Source: CAIWHR01 sp963813415 (GTDB lineage Bacteria > Pseudomonadota > Gammaproteobacteria > Burkholderiales > Casimicrobiaceae). Taken from it: a stretch of 64,000 nt of DNA. The translations under genes and the position numbers were made by a program. Positions 1 through 7,836 of the stretch are shown in pieces. The notes below the pieces were generated by a model, which saw only the letters and a list, made by a program, of their open reading frames with translations, searched no databases and was not told the origin of the DNA. The DNA is taken from NCBI GenBank assembly GCA_963813415.1, contig CAWEYW010000009.1, forward strand, positions 992,001 through 1,056,000, read 5' to 3'. How positions within the stretch are numbered: position 1 is the stretch's first letter; every line of letters begins with the position of its first letter.

Positions 1-111
1 GTTGCAGGTGCCACCGCGCCTGAGGTACTTTGTGCCAAGCTGTCGCATCCTGCTCGATCCCGACGGCACCGTGCCGCACCCCTCAATCGCAGCGCACTCC
101 ATACTGCGCTC
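1..111. other. Left-edge non-coding stretch
   Basis: No ORF with convincing codon bias runs in from the left edge, and no clear terminator or promoter is visible. The protease gene begins at 112 without an obvious Shine-Dalgarno sequence, so this stretch presumably carries its promoter or the tail of an unseen upstream gene. Confidence 0.4.
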
Positions 112-1026
112 ATGAAAAGAGTCAGCCTCTACAGCAGCTCGCCGCGTACGCGTCCGCCGCCGGTGCCCGAGCCAGCAGCCGAAGCGGCCGCCGCTGCGTC
201 CGCGGCGCCGACCTCATGGCGCCGGCGCCTGGGCGCGCGCCTGCGGCAGCACGAGCGGGCGCTGCTGGTGACGCTCAGTGTCGTGCTGACGCTGTTCATC
301 CTGTGGAGCTATGTGCGCCTGCATCCCGGACCCCGCGAGCTCACCCAGAAGGACATCGACGGCGCAGTCGTGCACACGCTGGAGAACCTGCCGCCGTCCT
401 CTCCCGCCGCGAAAGCCTACGAGATCATCAGTCCATCGGTGGTGCGCGTGGTCGGCACCGGCGAAGAGCGCGACGACGGCAAGACGCCGGAGCGGGGCGT
501 CGGCACCGGCGTGGTGATCGTCGACAACGGCACCATCCTCACGAACCTCCATGTGGTCGCCGAGGCGAAGCGCATCCGCGTCACGTTCTACGATGGCTTC
601 GAGTCCGAGGCGGAGGTCGTGAGCGTGCAACCCGAGAACGATCTTGCGGTGATCAAGTCGGTGAAAATCCCCGACGACCTCATGTCAGCCAGCCTCCGTT
701 CCACCGCCGATCTCAATGTCGGCGACCAGGTCGTCGCGGTCGGGTTCCCGTTCGGCATCGGCCCGTCCGCGTCGGCGGGCGTGGTGTCGGGCCTCGCCCG
801 CGAATACCGCTCACCCGAAGGCAAGCACATCCTCTCGAACCTCATCCAGTTCGACGCGGCGGCGAATCCGGGCAATTCCGGCGGACCGCTGGTGACGATG
901 GATGGCGAGGTCGTCGGCATCGTCACCGCCATCCTCAATCCGACCGACCAGCGGGTGTTCGTCGGCATCGGCTTCGCAGTACCGATCGAGAATGCGGCAA
1001 GCGCGGTCGGCCTGTCGCCCTTCTGA
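112..1026 (+). CDS. Membrane-anchored trypsin-like serine protease (S1C/HtrA-like, no PDZ)
   Basis: 304 aa. The first 49 residues are Pro/Ala/Arg-rich and probably cytoplasmic. A single membrane segment (about 50-69) follows, then a protease domain (about 100-295) that would face the periplasm. The catalytic triad is visible: His147 in TNLHVV, Asp177 in ENDLAV and Ser256 in GNSGGP. HtrA/DegP proteins usually carry one or two PDZ domains after the protease domain; this one stops about eight residues past it, so it is a PDZ-less form. Substrates cannot be predicted. It precedes the MoxR gene by 99 bp on the same strand and could be co-transcribed with that cluster. Start: the ATG that includes the whole membrane anchor; no strong Shine-Dalgarno sequence is seen. 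Confidence 0.85.
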   Translation: MKRVSLYSSSPRTRPPPVPEPAAEAAAAASAAPTSWRRRLGARLRQHERALLVTLSVVLTLFILWSYVRLHPGPRELTQKDIDGAVVHTLENLPPSSPAAKAYEIISPSVVRVVGTGEERDDGKTPERGVGTGVVIVDNGTILTNLHVVAEAKRIRVTFYDGFESEAEVVSVQPENDLAVIKSVKIPDDLMSASLRSTADLNVGDQVVAVGFPFGIGPSASAGVVSGLAREYRSPEGKHILSNLIQFDAAANPGNSGGPLVTMDGEVVGIVTAILNPTDQRVFVGIGFAVPIENAASAVGLSPF

Positions 1027-1125
1027 CGACGACAGGGTTCGCACGCCGACAACCACCACACGACGCAGCAGGCCAACAAGGGTCGTGCGCTGACGCGGCC
1101 CCATTCAACGCAACCCGGGAACGCA

Positions 1126-2142
1126 ATGGACAACAGAGAAGTCGCGCGCGGCGAAGTGGCATCCCTCATGGAGCGCATCCTCTACGAGGTGAAGAAGGTG
1201 GTCGTCGGGCAGGACCACTTCCTGGAGCGCGTGCTGGTCGCGATCCTCGCGCAGGGACACCTGCTGGTGGAAGGCGTGCCAGGCCTCGCCAAGACGCTGA
1301 CCGTGAAAACGCTCGCCCGCACGATCCGCGGCACCTTCCGGCGCATCCAGTTCACGCCGGACCTCGTGCCCGCCGACCTCGTCGGCACGCGCGTGTACAA
1401 CCAGAAGACGAGCGACTTCACGACCTCGCTCGGGCCGGTCTTCACCAACCTGTTGCTCGCCGACGAGATCAATCGCGCTCCCGCCAAGGTGCAGAGCGCG
1501 CTGCTCGAGGTGATGCAGGAATACCAGGTCACCATCGCCGGCGAAACGCACCGCGTGCCCGAGCCGTTCCTGGTGATGGCGACCCAGAACCCGATCGAGA
1601 CCGAGGGCACCTACCCGTTGCCCGAGGCGCAGATCGACCGGTTCATGATGAAGGTGCTCGTCGGCTATCCCTCCGAGGAGGAGGAGTTCGTCATCGTCGA
1701 GCGGGTCACGGGCGCCGCCGCGGCGGTGACGCCTATCGCGACGACGGAGCAGCTTGGCGCATTGCAGCGCGAATGCCGCAACAGCTACGTCGATCCATCG
1801 CTCATCCAGTACGCCGTGCGTCTGGTGTGCGCCACGCGCGAGCCGGAGCGCTACGGCGTCAAGGATCTCGCGCCCTACCTGACCTTCGGCGCCAGTCCGC
1901 GCGCGTCCATCCATCTCATCGAAGGGGCCCGCGCGCTGGCCTTCCTGCGTGGCCGCGACTACGTGCTGCCGGAAGACGTGAGCGACATCGCCCCCGACGT
2001 GCTGCGGCACCGGCTGGTGCTGTCGTACGAGGCGCTCGCCTCCTCGCTCTCGCCCGACGAGCTCGTGGGGCGCGTCATGGCGCGCATCGCCCCTCCCGAC
2101 AAGCCACTGGAAAGCCATGTCCGCTTCGGCGCGCGATCCTGA
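1126..2142 (+). CDS. MoxR-family AAA+ ATPase
   Basis: 338 aa, normal for the family. Walker A GVPGLAKT lies at 50-57, Walker B LLADEI at 110-115, and the sensor-1 stretch ATQNP at 152-156. MoxR ATPases act as chaperones or maturation factors together with von Willebrand A proteins, often for metalloenzymes, cell-envelope complexes or stress responses. The next two genes (DUF58 and VWA) are the usual partners, so the three probably form one functional unit. A GGGA-like ribosome site precedes the ATG, and the 3' end overlaps the DUF58 gene by 26 bp, which suggests translational coupling. The client protein is not identified. Confidence 0.93.
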   Translation: MDNREVARGEVASLMERILYEVKKVVVGQDHFLERVLVAILAQGHLLVEGVPGLAKTLTVKTLARTIRGTFRRIQFTPDLVPADLVGTRVYNQKTSDFTTSLGPVFTNLLLADEINRAPAKVQSALLEVMQEYQVTIAGETHRVPEPFLVMATQNPIETEGTYPLPEAQIDRFMMKVLVGYPSEEEEFVIVERVTGAAAAVTPIATTEQLGALQRECRNSYVDPSLIQYAVRLVCATREPERYGVKDLAPYLTFGASPRASIHLIEGARALAFLRGRDYVLPEDVSDIAPDVLRHRLVLSYEALASSLSPDELVGRVMARIAPPDKPLESHVRFGARS

Positions 2143-3058
2143 GCACATCCTCAAGCGCCTCGAGTGGACGGTGATCCGTCGGCTCGACGGGGTTCTGCAC
2201 GGCGATTACCGGACACTGTTTCGCGGCTTCGGGCTCGATCTCGCCGATCTGCGCGAGTACCAGTACAACGACGACGTTCGGCACATCGACTGGAACGTCA
2301 CGGCGCGGCTGCAGACGCCTTACGTGCGCGAGTTCAACGAGGAGCGCGAGGTCGCGGCGTGGTTCCTGCTCGATCTCAGCCCGTCGGTGGACTTCGGTTC
2401 GTCATCGACGCGCAAGCAGGCGGTCTCCACCGAGTTCGTCACCGTGCTCGCGCGGCTCCTCACCCGCCACGGCAATCGCGTCGGCGCCCTGCTCTATGGC
2501 GCCCGGGTCGACACGGTCATCCCCAGCCGCAGTGGGCGCCGGCACGTGCTGCACCTCCTGCACGCGATGACCAACCGCGAGCACGTCCGGACCACGACCG
2601 CCACGGACTTGCGCGCGTTCCTGCGCGAGGCGACCCAGGCAATCCAGCGCCGTTCACTCGTCTTCGTCGTTTCGGATTTCATCAGCACGCAGGACTGGGG
2701 CCCCGCGCTCGCGCAACTCGCGCGTCGGCACGAAGTCATCGCGGTGCGGGTATATGACCCGCTCGAGATGGAGTTGCCCGACATGGGCATGCTGGTGATC
2801 CAGGACGCCGAGACGGGCGAGCAGCTGTTCGTCGACACGCACGACCGGGCGTTCCGGCGGCGCTTTGCGGACGCGGCGGCGCGGCGGGAAACCGACCTGC
2901 GCAGCGCCTTCCGGCAGGGGGGCGTCGATGCGCTCGAGCTGTCCACGGACGACGACCTGGTCGATGCCATCCTGCGCTTCGCCGATCTGCGCAAACGACG
3001 CGCCCAGCTTGCCGCCGGGGGTTCGCTGCCGTCGCATCTCGAGCACGGAACGCGATGA
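2117..3058 (+). CDS. DUF58 domain protein, MoxR partner
   Basis: 313 aa. The DUF58 signature REYQYNDDVRHIDWNVTARL spans residues 46-65, followed by a VWA-like Rossmann region beginning LLDLSPSVDFG, which gives a partial metal-ion-dependent adhesion site (DxSxS-like). DUF58 proteins nearly always sit between a moxR gene and VWA genes and are thought to act as adaptors. No signal peptide or membrane segment is evident, so it is probably cytoplasmic. The start overlaps the moxR 3' end (AAAGCC before ATG), and the stop overlaps the next ATG by 4 bp. Confidence 0.9.
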   Translation: MSASARDPEHILKRLEWTVIRRLDGVLHGDYRTLFRGFGLDLADLREYQYNDDVRHIDWNVTARLQTPYVREFNEEREVAAWFLLDLSPSVDFGSSSTRKQAVSTEFVTVLARLLTRHGNRVGALLYGARVDTVIPSRSGRRHVLHLLHAMTNREHVRTTTATDLRAFLREATQAIQRRSLVFVVSDFISTQDWGPALAQLARRHEVIAVRVYDPLEMELPDMGMLVIQDAETGEQLFVDTHDRAFRRRFADAAARRETDLRSAFRQGGVDALELSTDDDLVDAILRFADLRKRRAQLAAGGSLPSHLEHGTR

Positions 3059-4125
3059 CGTTCCTCTGGCCCAGCCTGCTGTGGCTGCTGCTGCTCGTGC
3101 CGCTCATCATCGGCGCGTACCTATGGCTCATGCGCCGCAAGCGCAAGGCAGCAGTGCGCTACGCGAGTCTCGCGATGGTGCGCGACGGAATCGACATCGG
3201 GCACCGGCTGCGACGCCATGTTCCACCGGCACTGTTCGTCGCCGCGCTGACATTGATGATCCTTGCGATCGCCCGGCCGGCGGCGATGATCACCCTGCCA
3301 TCGCAGCACGAAACGGTGATCCTCGCGATGGACGTGTCCGGCAGCATGCGCGCGGTCGACGTGGAGCCGAGCCGCATCGCGGCGGCGCAATCCGCCGCAC
3401 GTGCATTCGTCGCCGACCAGCCCGGGAGCACGCGCATCGGCGTGGTGGCGTTCGCCGCGACGGCTACGGTCGTGCAGCCGCCGACCGACCACCGCGAGGA
3501 TGTGCTCGCCGCGATCGACCGTTTCCAGATCCAGCGCGGAACGGCCGTGGGCAGCGGCATTCTGGTCTCCCTCAAGACGCTCTTTCCCGACGTCGAATTC
3601 GATCTGCGGTCCTCCAATCCGCGTGGCGAGGCTGCGCGCCAGCCCAAGGGCAGGTCGCTCGACGCAGGGCGCGTCGCAGCGAATGCCAAGGAGGGCACCA
3701 AGGAAAAGGACCAGCCCGCCGCGCCCGGCTCGTTCGCGTCGGCGGCGATCATCCTGCTCACCGATGGGCAGACCACTACCGGGCCCGATCCGGTGGAGTC
3801 CGCACGCATGGCGGCGGAACGCGGCGTGCGCGTGTTCACGGTCGGCATCGGCACGCAAAAAGGCGAGACGATCCACAGCGAGGGCTGGACCATGCGCGTG
3901 CGCCTCGACGAGGACGCCCTGAAGACCATCGCCAACATCACGCGTGGCGAGTACTTCTATGCGGGCACGGCTCCCGACCTCAGGAAGATCTACCAGTCCC
4001 TGAACACCAAGCTCACGCTGGAAAAGAAGCAAACCGAGATCACGGCCTTCTTCGCTGCGGCCGCCGCGCTGCTGGCCGCCATTTCGGCGTTGCTCTCGCT
4101 GCTTTGGTTCAACCGGATCCTGTAG
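3055..4125 (+). CDS. VWA domain membrane protein (BatA-like)
   Basis: 356 aa. An N-terminal membrane hairpin (about 5-25 and 57-78) precedes a von Willebrand A domain whose metal site DVSGS is at 93-97. The C-terminal helix (about 330-352) is a further membrane segment. This layout is typical of BatA, the inner-membrane VWA partner of MoxR. An insertion rich in Arg, Lys and Gly (about 185-220) interrupts the VWA fold between strands and looks disordered. The start overlaps the DUF58 stop (ATGA), so translation is probably coupled. No BatB or TPR partner follows; the next gene is a small HExxH membrane protein. Confidence 0.9.
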   Translation: MTFLWPSLLWLLLLVPLIIGAYLWLMRRKRKAAVRYASLAMVRDGIDIGHRLRRHVPPALFVAALTLMILAIARPAAMITLPSQHETVILAMDVSGSMRAVDVEPSRIAAAQSAARAFVADQPGSTRIGVVAFAATATVVQPPTDHREDVLAAIDRFQIQRGTAVGSGILVSLKTLFPDVEFDLRSSNPRGEAARQPKGRSLDAGRVAANAKEGTKEKDQPAAPGSFASAAIILLTDGQTTTGPDPVESARMAAERGVRVFTVGIGTQKGETIHSEGWTMRVRLDEDALKTIANITRGEYFYAGTAPDLRKIYQSLNTKLTLEKKQTEITAFFAAAAALLAAISALLSLLWFNRIL

Positions 4126-4148
4126 GGGCGCAGCGCGCGCCGTGCAAC

Positions 4149-4562
4149 ATGCGCGCCGGTGCCGTACTGCGCTATGCGTGGGCGGCCCCGGCCACCGCGC
4201 TCGGCCTCGTGCTCGGCGGCATGGCGATGCTCCTCGGCGCACGCGTGCGGCGCGTGCAGGGCGTGGTCGAGATCAGCGGTGGCGGCGTGCAGAAGTTCGT
4301 GCGCGTGTGGCCCTGGCGTTTCGGTGCGATCACTTTCGGCCACGTCGTGCTCGGCGTGGACGCCGCCGTGCTGGAGGCAAGCCGGGTGCACGAGCGGGTC
4401 CACGTGCGGCAGTACGAGCGCTGGGGGCCGCTGTTCGTGCCGCTCTATCTCGGATCGAGCCTCCTGCAGTGGCTGCGCGGGCGCGACGCGTATCGCGACA
4501 ACTGCTTCGAGCGCGAGGCGTTCGCGCTCGCCGCGCGCGCGTCGCATCGCACCGACGCATGA
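4149..4562 (+). CDS. Small membrane protein with HExxH zincin-like motif
   Basis: 137 aa, unrecognised by name. One hydrophobic segment lies at about 9-29. The body contains HERVHVRQYERWG, which fits the zinc-protease HExxH signature, and about 40 residues later a FEREAF segment that could supply the third, glutamate ligand as ExxA does in gluzincin-type proteases. I infer a miniature membrane-bound metalloprotease-like protein; activity is unproven. It starts 23 bp after the VWA gene and its stop overlaps the DNA ligase start (ATGA), so it belongs to the same transcript. Start chosen at the ATG that gives the full membrane segment. Confidence 0.7.
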   Translation: MRAGAVLRYAWAAPATALGLVLGGMAMLLGARVRRVQGVVEISGGGVQKFVRVWPWRFGAITFGHVVLGVDAAVLEASRVHERVHVRQYERWGPLFVPLYLGSSLLQWLRGRDAYRDNCFEREAFALAARASHRTDA

Positions 4563-6115
4563 CGCTCCTCGCTGCCCTCGTCGCGACCTCGGCGCGCATC
4601 GGCGAAACCTCGAGCCGCCGCGCCAAGGCGGAGGCCATCGCCGAATGCCTGCGCATCCTGGCGCCCGAGGAGATCGACATCGCGGTGCCATACCTCGCCG
4701 GCGAGGTCCGCCAGGGACGCATCGGCATCGGCTGGGCCGCGCTGCGGGAAGCGCGACCCACCGGCGCCATGCATGGGCCCGGCCTTGCACTCCTGGAGGT
4801 CGACGCCGCACTGGACGCGATTGCGCGAACCGCTGGCAAGGGCTCGGCGGCCGAGCGCAGCCAACGGCTCGGCGAGCTTTTCACGCGGGCGACGCGCGAA
4901 GAGCAGGACTTCCTGAATCGATTGCTGATCGGTGAGCTGCGTCAGGGTGCGCTCGAAGGACTCATGATCGAAGGTGTTGCCGCGGCGGCGCGATTGCCGG
5001 TCGCGGAAGTACGTCGTGCGGCCATGGTGGCCGGCGGCATCGGCCGCGTGGCCCGGGTGGCCATGACCGAAGGCGCGAATGGCCTCGAGCGCTTTGCGAT
5101 CGCCATGTTTCAGCCCGTCGCACCGATGCTCGCGCAACCGGCCGACGACATCGCGTCGGCGATGCAGGCGCTCGGGGCCGCGGCGCTGGAATGGAAGATG
5201 GACGGAGCCCGCGTGCAGGTGCACAAGCAGGGTAGCGAGGTTCGCATTTTCACGCGCAGCTTGAACGAGGTTACTGCCGCGGCACCGGAGGTCGTCGAGA
5301 TGGTGGCCGGCGTTGGCAGCGACGATCTCATCCTCGACGGCGAAGTGATCGCGCTTCGTGGCGACGGCACGCCGCACCCGTTCCAGGTCACCATGAGCCG
5401 CTTCGGACGTACCCTGGACGTGGCGCGACAGCGCGTCGCGTTGCCGCTGTCCGTGTTCTTCTTCGATTGCCTGCGCGACCGTGGCCACGATCTCACCGGG
5501 CGCGATGGCGAGGCGCGCTTCTCCGCCTTGCGCGACGCGGTGCCACCGCATGGCGTGATGCCACGCCTCGTCACCGACGATGCCGCGAGCGCGCAGGCCT
5601 TCTATGACGAGGCGATCGCGCGCGGACACGAAGGCGTAATGGTGAAATCGCTCACGGCGGGCTACGAGCCCGGCGCGCGCAGTGCGGCCTGGCTCAAGGT
5701 GAAACGCGCGCACACCCTCGATCTCGTCGTGCTCGCCGCCGAGTGGGGCCATGGGCGGCGCCATCGCTGGCTGTCGAATCTCCACCTGGGCGCACGCGAT
5801 CCCGCCACGGGCTCGTTCATCATGCTGGGCAAGACCTTCAAGGGCATGACCGATGCGATCCTGGAATGGCAGACGCGCGAGTTGCTGGCGCGGGCAACCC
5901 GACGCGATGACCATGTCGTCCACGTCCGCCCCGAGCTTGTCGTCGAGATCACGTTCAACGACCTGCAGGCGAGCCCGCGGTATTCCGGGGGGCTGGCCCT
6001 GCGATTTGCACGCGTGAAAGGCTACCGCCCCGACAAGCGCGCGGATGAAGCAGACACGATCGACACCGTGCGCGCGATCTACGCCGCGCAGAGTGGCAAG
6101 GCCGTGTCAGGCTGA
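4559..6115 (+). CDS. ATP-dependent DNA ligase
   Basis: 518 aa. The first ~180 residues are the alpha-helical DNA-binding domain. The adenylation domain follows with the nucleotidyltransferase motif EWKMDGAR, Lys213 being the predicted AMP-accepting lysine. Motif III-like FFFDCLR, motif IV-like EGVMVKS and motif V-like WLKVKR are in the expected order, and the C-terminal OB-fold ends with FNDLQASPRYSGG. This is the longer bacterial type with its own N-terminal DNA-binding domain, related to archaeal and eukaryotic DNA ligase I, and would act in repair beside the essential NAD-dependent LigA. No Ku gene is adjacent, so a non-homologous end-joining role is not indicated. ATGA overlap with the previous gene. 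Confidence 0.93.
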   Translation: MTLLAALVATSARIGETSSRRAKAEAIAECLRILAPEEIDIAVPYLAGEVRQGRIGIGWAALREARPTGAMHGPGLALLEVDAALDAIARTAGKGSAAERSQRLGELFTRATREEQDFLNRLLIGELRQGALEGLMIEGVAAAARLPVAEVRRAAMVAGGIGRVARVAMTEGANGLERFAIAMFQPVAPMLAQPADDIASAMQALGAAALEWKMDGARVQVHKQGSEVRIFTRSLNEVTAAAPEVVEMVAGVGSDDLILDGEVIALRGDGTPHPFQVTMSRFGRTLDVARQRVALPLSVFFFDCLRDRGHDLTGRDGEARFSALRDAVPPHGVMPRLVTDDAASAQAFYDEAIARGHEGVMVKSLTAGYEPGARSAAWLKVKRAHTLDLVVLAAEWGHGRRHRWLSNLHLGARDPATGSFIMLGKTFKGMTDAILEWQTRELLARATRRDDHVVHVRPELVVEITFNDLQASPRYSGGLALRFARVKGYRPDKRADEADTIDTVRAIYAAQSGKAVSG

Positions 6116-6199
6116 CGCCTGATCTGCAAACGCACGGTGCCCCAACATGAGCTGGCGCGGCGCCGGACCGGGAGGGTGCGACGACGTGCTCGGACGCCA

Positions 6200-6625
6200 T
6201 CAATAAGCGATGCCGACCCGCCGATACACCTCGCCCAGGAGCCATGCCGGTCCGACGAGCAGGAATTGGAGATCGTCGAGGAACGACGGTTTGCGACCCT
6301 CGATGTGATGTCCGACGAACTGGCCGATCCACGCCGCGACGAAAACCGCCAGCGCGATCTGCACCAGGTTGTCGTGGACGAGCGTCAGCGGGTACGCAAG
6401 GGTTGCGAACACGGCCAGCATACCGACCGCAAGCGGCCGCGACAGCCACAGATAGAATCCGCAAGCCGCGAGCGCGAGCGCCACCGCAACGGCCGGCGAC
6501 AGCGCCCACGCCAGGGCGAGCACGGTCCAGGTGATCAGCGGCACGCAGACCCAATGGATGGCCTTGTTCACCGGGTGCCGGTGCGATTCCGCATAGCGCG
6601 CAAACAGTGTGTCTACCGGCCGCAT
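6200..6625 (-). CDS. Mpo1-like (DUF962) membrane protein
   Basis: 141 aa. Starts MRPVDTLFARYAESHRHPVNKAIHW, the N-terminal signature of DUF962/YGL010w, followed by four hydrophobic segments and the conserved pairs HHIEGR and PAWLLGEV near the end. Yeast Mpo1 is an iron-dependent dioxygenase of 2-hydroxy fatty acids; the conserved histidines (H17, the HDN in the third loop, HHIEG) are present here, so a similar role is possible but inferred. An in-frame upstream extension of 22 residues exists, but the internal ATG is preferred because it matches the family start and has a GCGGGGC purine stretch upstream. It is transcribed toward the ligase gene. Confidence 0.85.
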   Translation of the reverse strand: MRPVDTLFARYAESHRHPVNKAIHWVCVPLITWTVLALAWALSPAVAVALALAACGFYLWLSRPLAVGMLAVFATLAYPLTLVHDNLVQIALAVFVAAWIGQFVGHHIEGRKPSFLDDLQFLLVGPAWLLGEVYRRVGIAY

Positions 6626-6676
6626 GACTGCCCCGCAAGCGCTCCCCCGCGCAGCGCCAGCCGCGGGGGCACAGGC

Positions 6677-6682
6677 TATAAT
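6677..6682 (+). promoter_or_regulatory. Candidate -10 box for the TRAP operon
   Basis: A perfect TATAAT lies about 86 bp upstream of the solute-binding protein ATG (6768). No good TTGACA-like box is found 16-18 bp further upstream, so the call rests on the -10 element and its position only. It would give a leader of about 80 nt. Confidence 0.4.
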
Positions 6683-6767
6683 CCGCGCCAAAGCCGGCGG
6701 GACCCGTGGCCCCGATCATAAGCCGGAACAACCGGCCGCCGGCATCATTGCCACTCATGGAGGATTC

Positions 6768-7718
6768 ATGAAACGTTCCCTGCAGACGCTCGCTCTGATG
6801 GCCTCGCTCGTGCTCACCGCACCCGCGTTGGCTGCCGACCAGTTCATCAACGTGCTGACTGGCGGCACGAGCGGCGTGTACTACCCGCTCGGGGTCGCAC
6901 TCGGCAATGTCATCGGCAAGGCTCTCCCTGGCGCGAAGACCTCCGTCCAGGCGACCAAGGCATCCGTCGAGAACCTGAACCTGCTGCAGGCCGGGCGTGG
7001 CGAAATCGCCTTCACCCTCGGCGATTCGCTGTCCGATGCCTGGAAGGGCAACGAGGAAGCCGGCTTCAAGACGCCGCTCAAGAAACTCAGGGGCATCGCG
7101 GCGATCTATCCCAATTACATCCAGATCGTCGCGCGCGCCGATTCGGGCATCAAGACCCTCGCCGACCTCAAGGGCAAGAAGATTTCCGTCGGCGCACCGA
7201 AGTCCGGCACGGAGCTCAATGCACGCGCCATCCTGAACGCAGCGGGCATCACGTACAAGGATTTCGCCAAGGTCGAATACCTGCCGTTCGGTGAGTCGGT
7301 CGAGCTCATGAAGAATCGCCAGCTGGACGTGACGCTCCAGTCGGCCGGGCTTGGCGTGGCCAGCCTCCGCGATCTCGCGGCCGCGATGGACATCGTCGTC
7401 GTCGCGGTTCCCCCCGAGGTGATCAAGAAGGTCGGCGACCCTGCGTACCTGGTGTCGTCCATTCCGGCGAATACGTACAAGGGACAGACGGCGGACGTGC
7501 CGGCCGCGGCCGTGCAGAACTACCTGGTCACGCACGACGGCGTCAGCAACGATCTGGTCTATGGCATGACCAAGGCACTGTGGACGAACCTCGACCAGCT
7601 CGTGGCGGCACATTCCGCCGCCAAGGCGATCGAGCTCAAGAACGCGCTCGTCGGAATGCCGCTGCCACTGCATCCCGGAGCGGAGAAGTATTACCGCGAA
7701 GTCGGCATCCTCAAGTAA
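6768..7718 (+). CDS. TAXI-family TRAP transporter solute-binding protein
   Basis: 316 aa. A signal peptide (MKRSLQTLALMASLVLTAPALAA, cleavage after about 23) is followed by the TAXI signature FINVLTGGTSGVYYPLG and the conserved stretches QATKASVENLNLL and FALG-like segments. TAXI proteins bind small anionic substrates, in studied cases glutamate/glutamine or other dicarboxylates, and deliver them to a DctQM-type permease driven by ion gradients. The permease follows after a 118-bp gap containing a strong stem-loop. A GGAGG ribosome site sits 4-5 nt before the chosen ATG; the longer in-frame upstream extension would bury the signal peptide and is rejected. Substrate unknown. Confidence 0.93.
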   Translation: MKRSLQTLALMASLVLTAPALAADQFINVLTGGTSGVYYPLGVALGNVIGKALPGAKTSVQATKASVENLNLLQAGRGEIAFTLGDSLSDAWKGNEEAGFKTPLKKLRGIAAIYPNYIQIVARADSGIKTLADLKGKKISVGAPKSGTELNARAILNAAGITYKDFAKVEYLPFGESVELMKNRQLDVTLQSAGLGVASLRDLAAAMDIVVVAVPPEVIKKVGDPAYLVSSIPANTYKGQTADVPAAAVQNYLVTHDGVSNDLVYGMTKALWTNLDQLVAAHSAAKAIELKNALVGMPLPLHPGAEKYYREVGILK

Positions 7719-7727
7719 CCGCATGGT

Positions 7728-7757
7728 CGGGCCCCGTCGTCATGCGTGCGGGGCCCG
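7728..7757 (+). promoter_or_regulatory. Stem-loop between binding protein and permease genes
   Basis: Perfect 9-bp GC-only stem CGGGCCCCG (7728-7736) and CGGGGCCCG (7749-7757) with a 12-nt loop. No T-run follows, so it is not a standard terminator. Hairpins at this position in binding-protein operons often stabilise the upstream mRNA so that binding protein is made in excess over permease; that role is inferred here. Confidence 0.6.
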
Positions 7758-7836
7758 TTCCTGACGGCATGAACCTGCGCCGGACGGGCGCGCTGAGCCG
7801 CGCGCAGACTGCAGGTCGCGATCACCAGGAGTCCCG

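Noticed and set aside
30..2174. 714-aa plus-strand ORF
   Set aside because: Shadow of the protease and MoxR genes, both with full motifs in their own frames.
4559..6115. Non-homologous end-joining locus
   Set aside because: No Ku or primase-polymerase gene or domain accompanies the ligase in this window.
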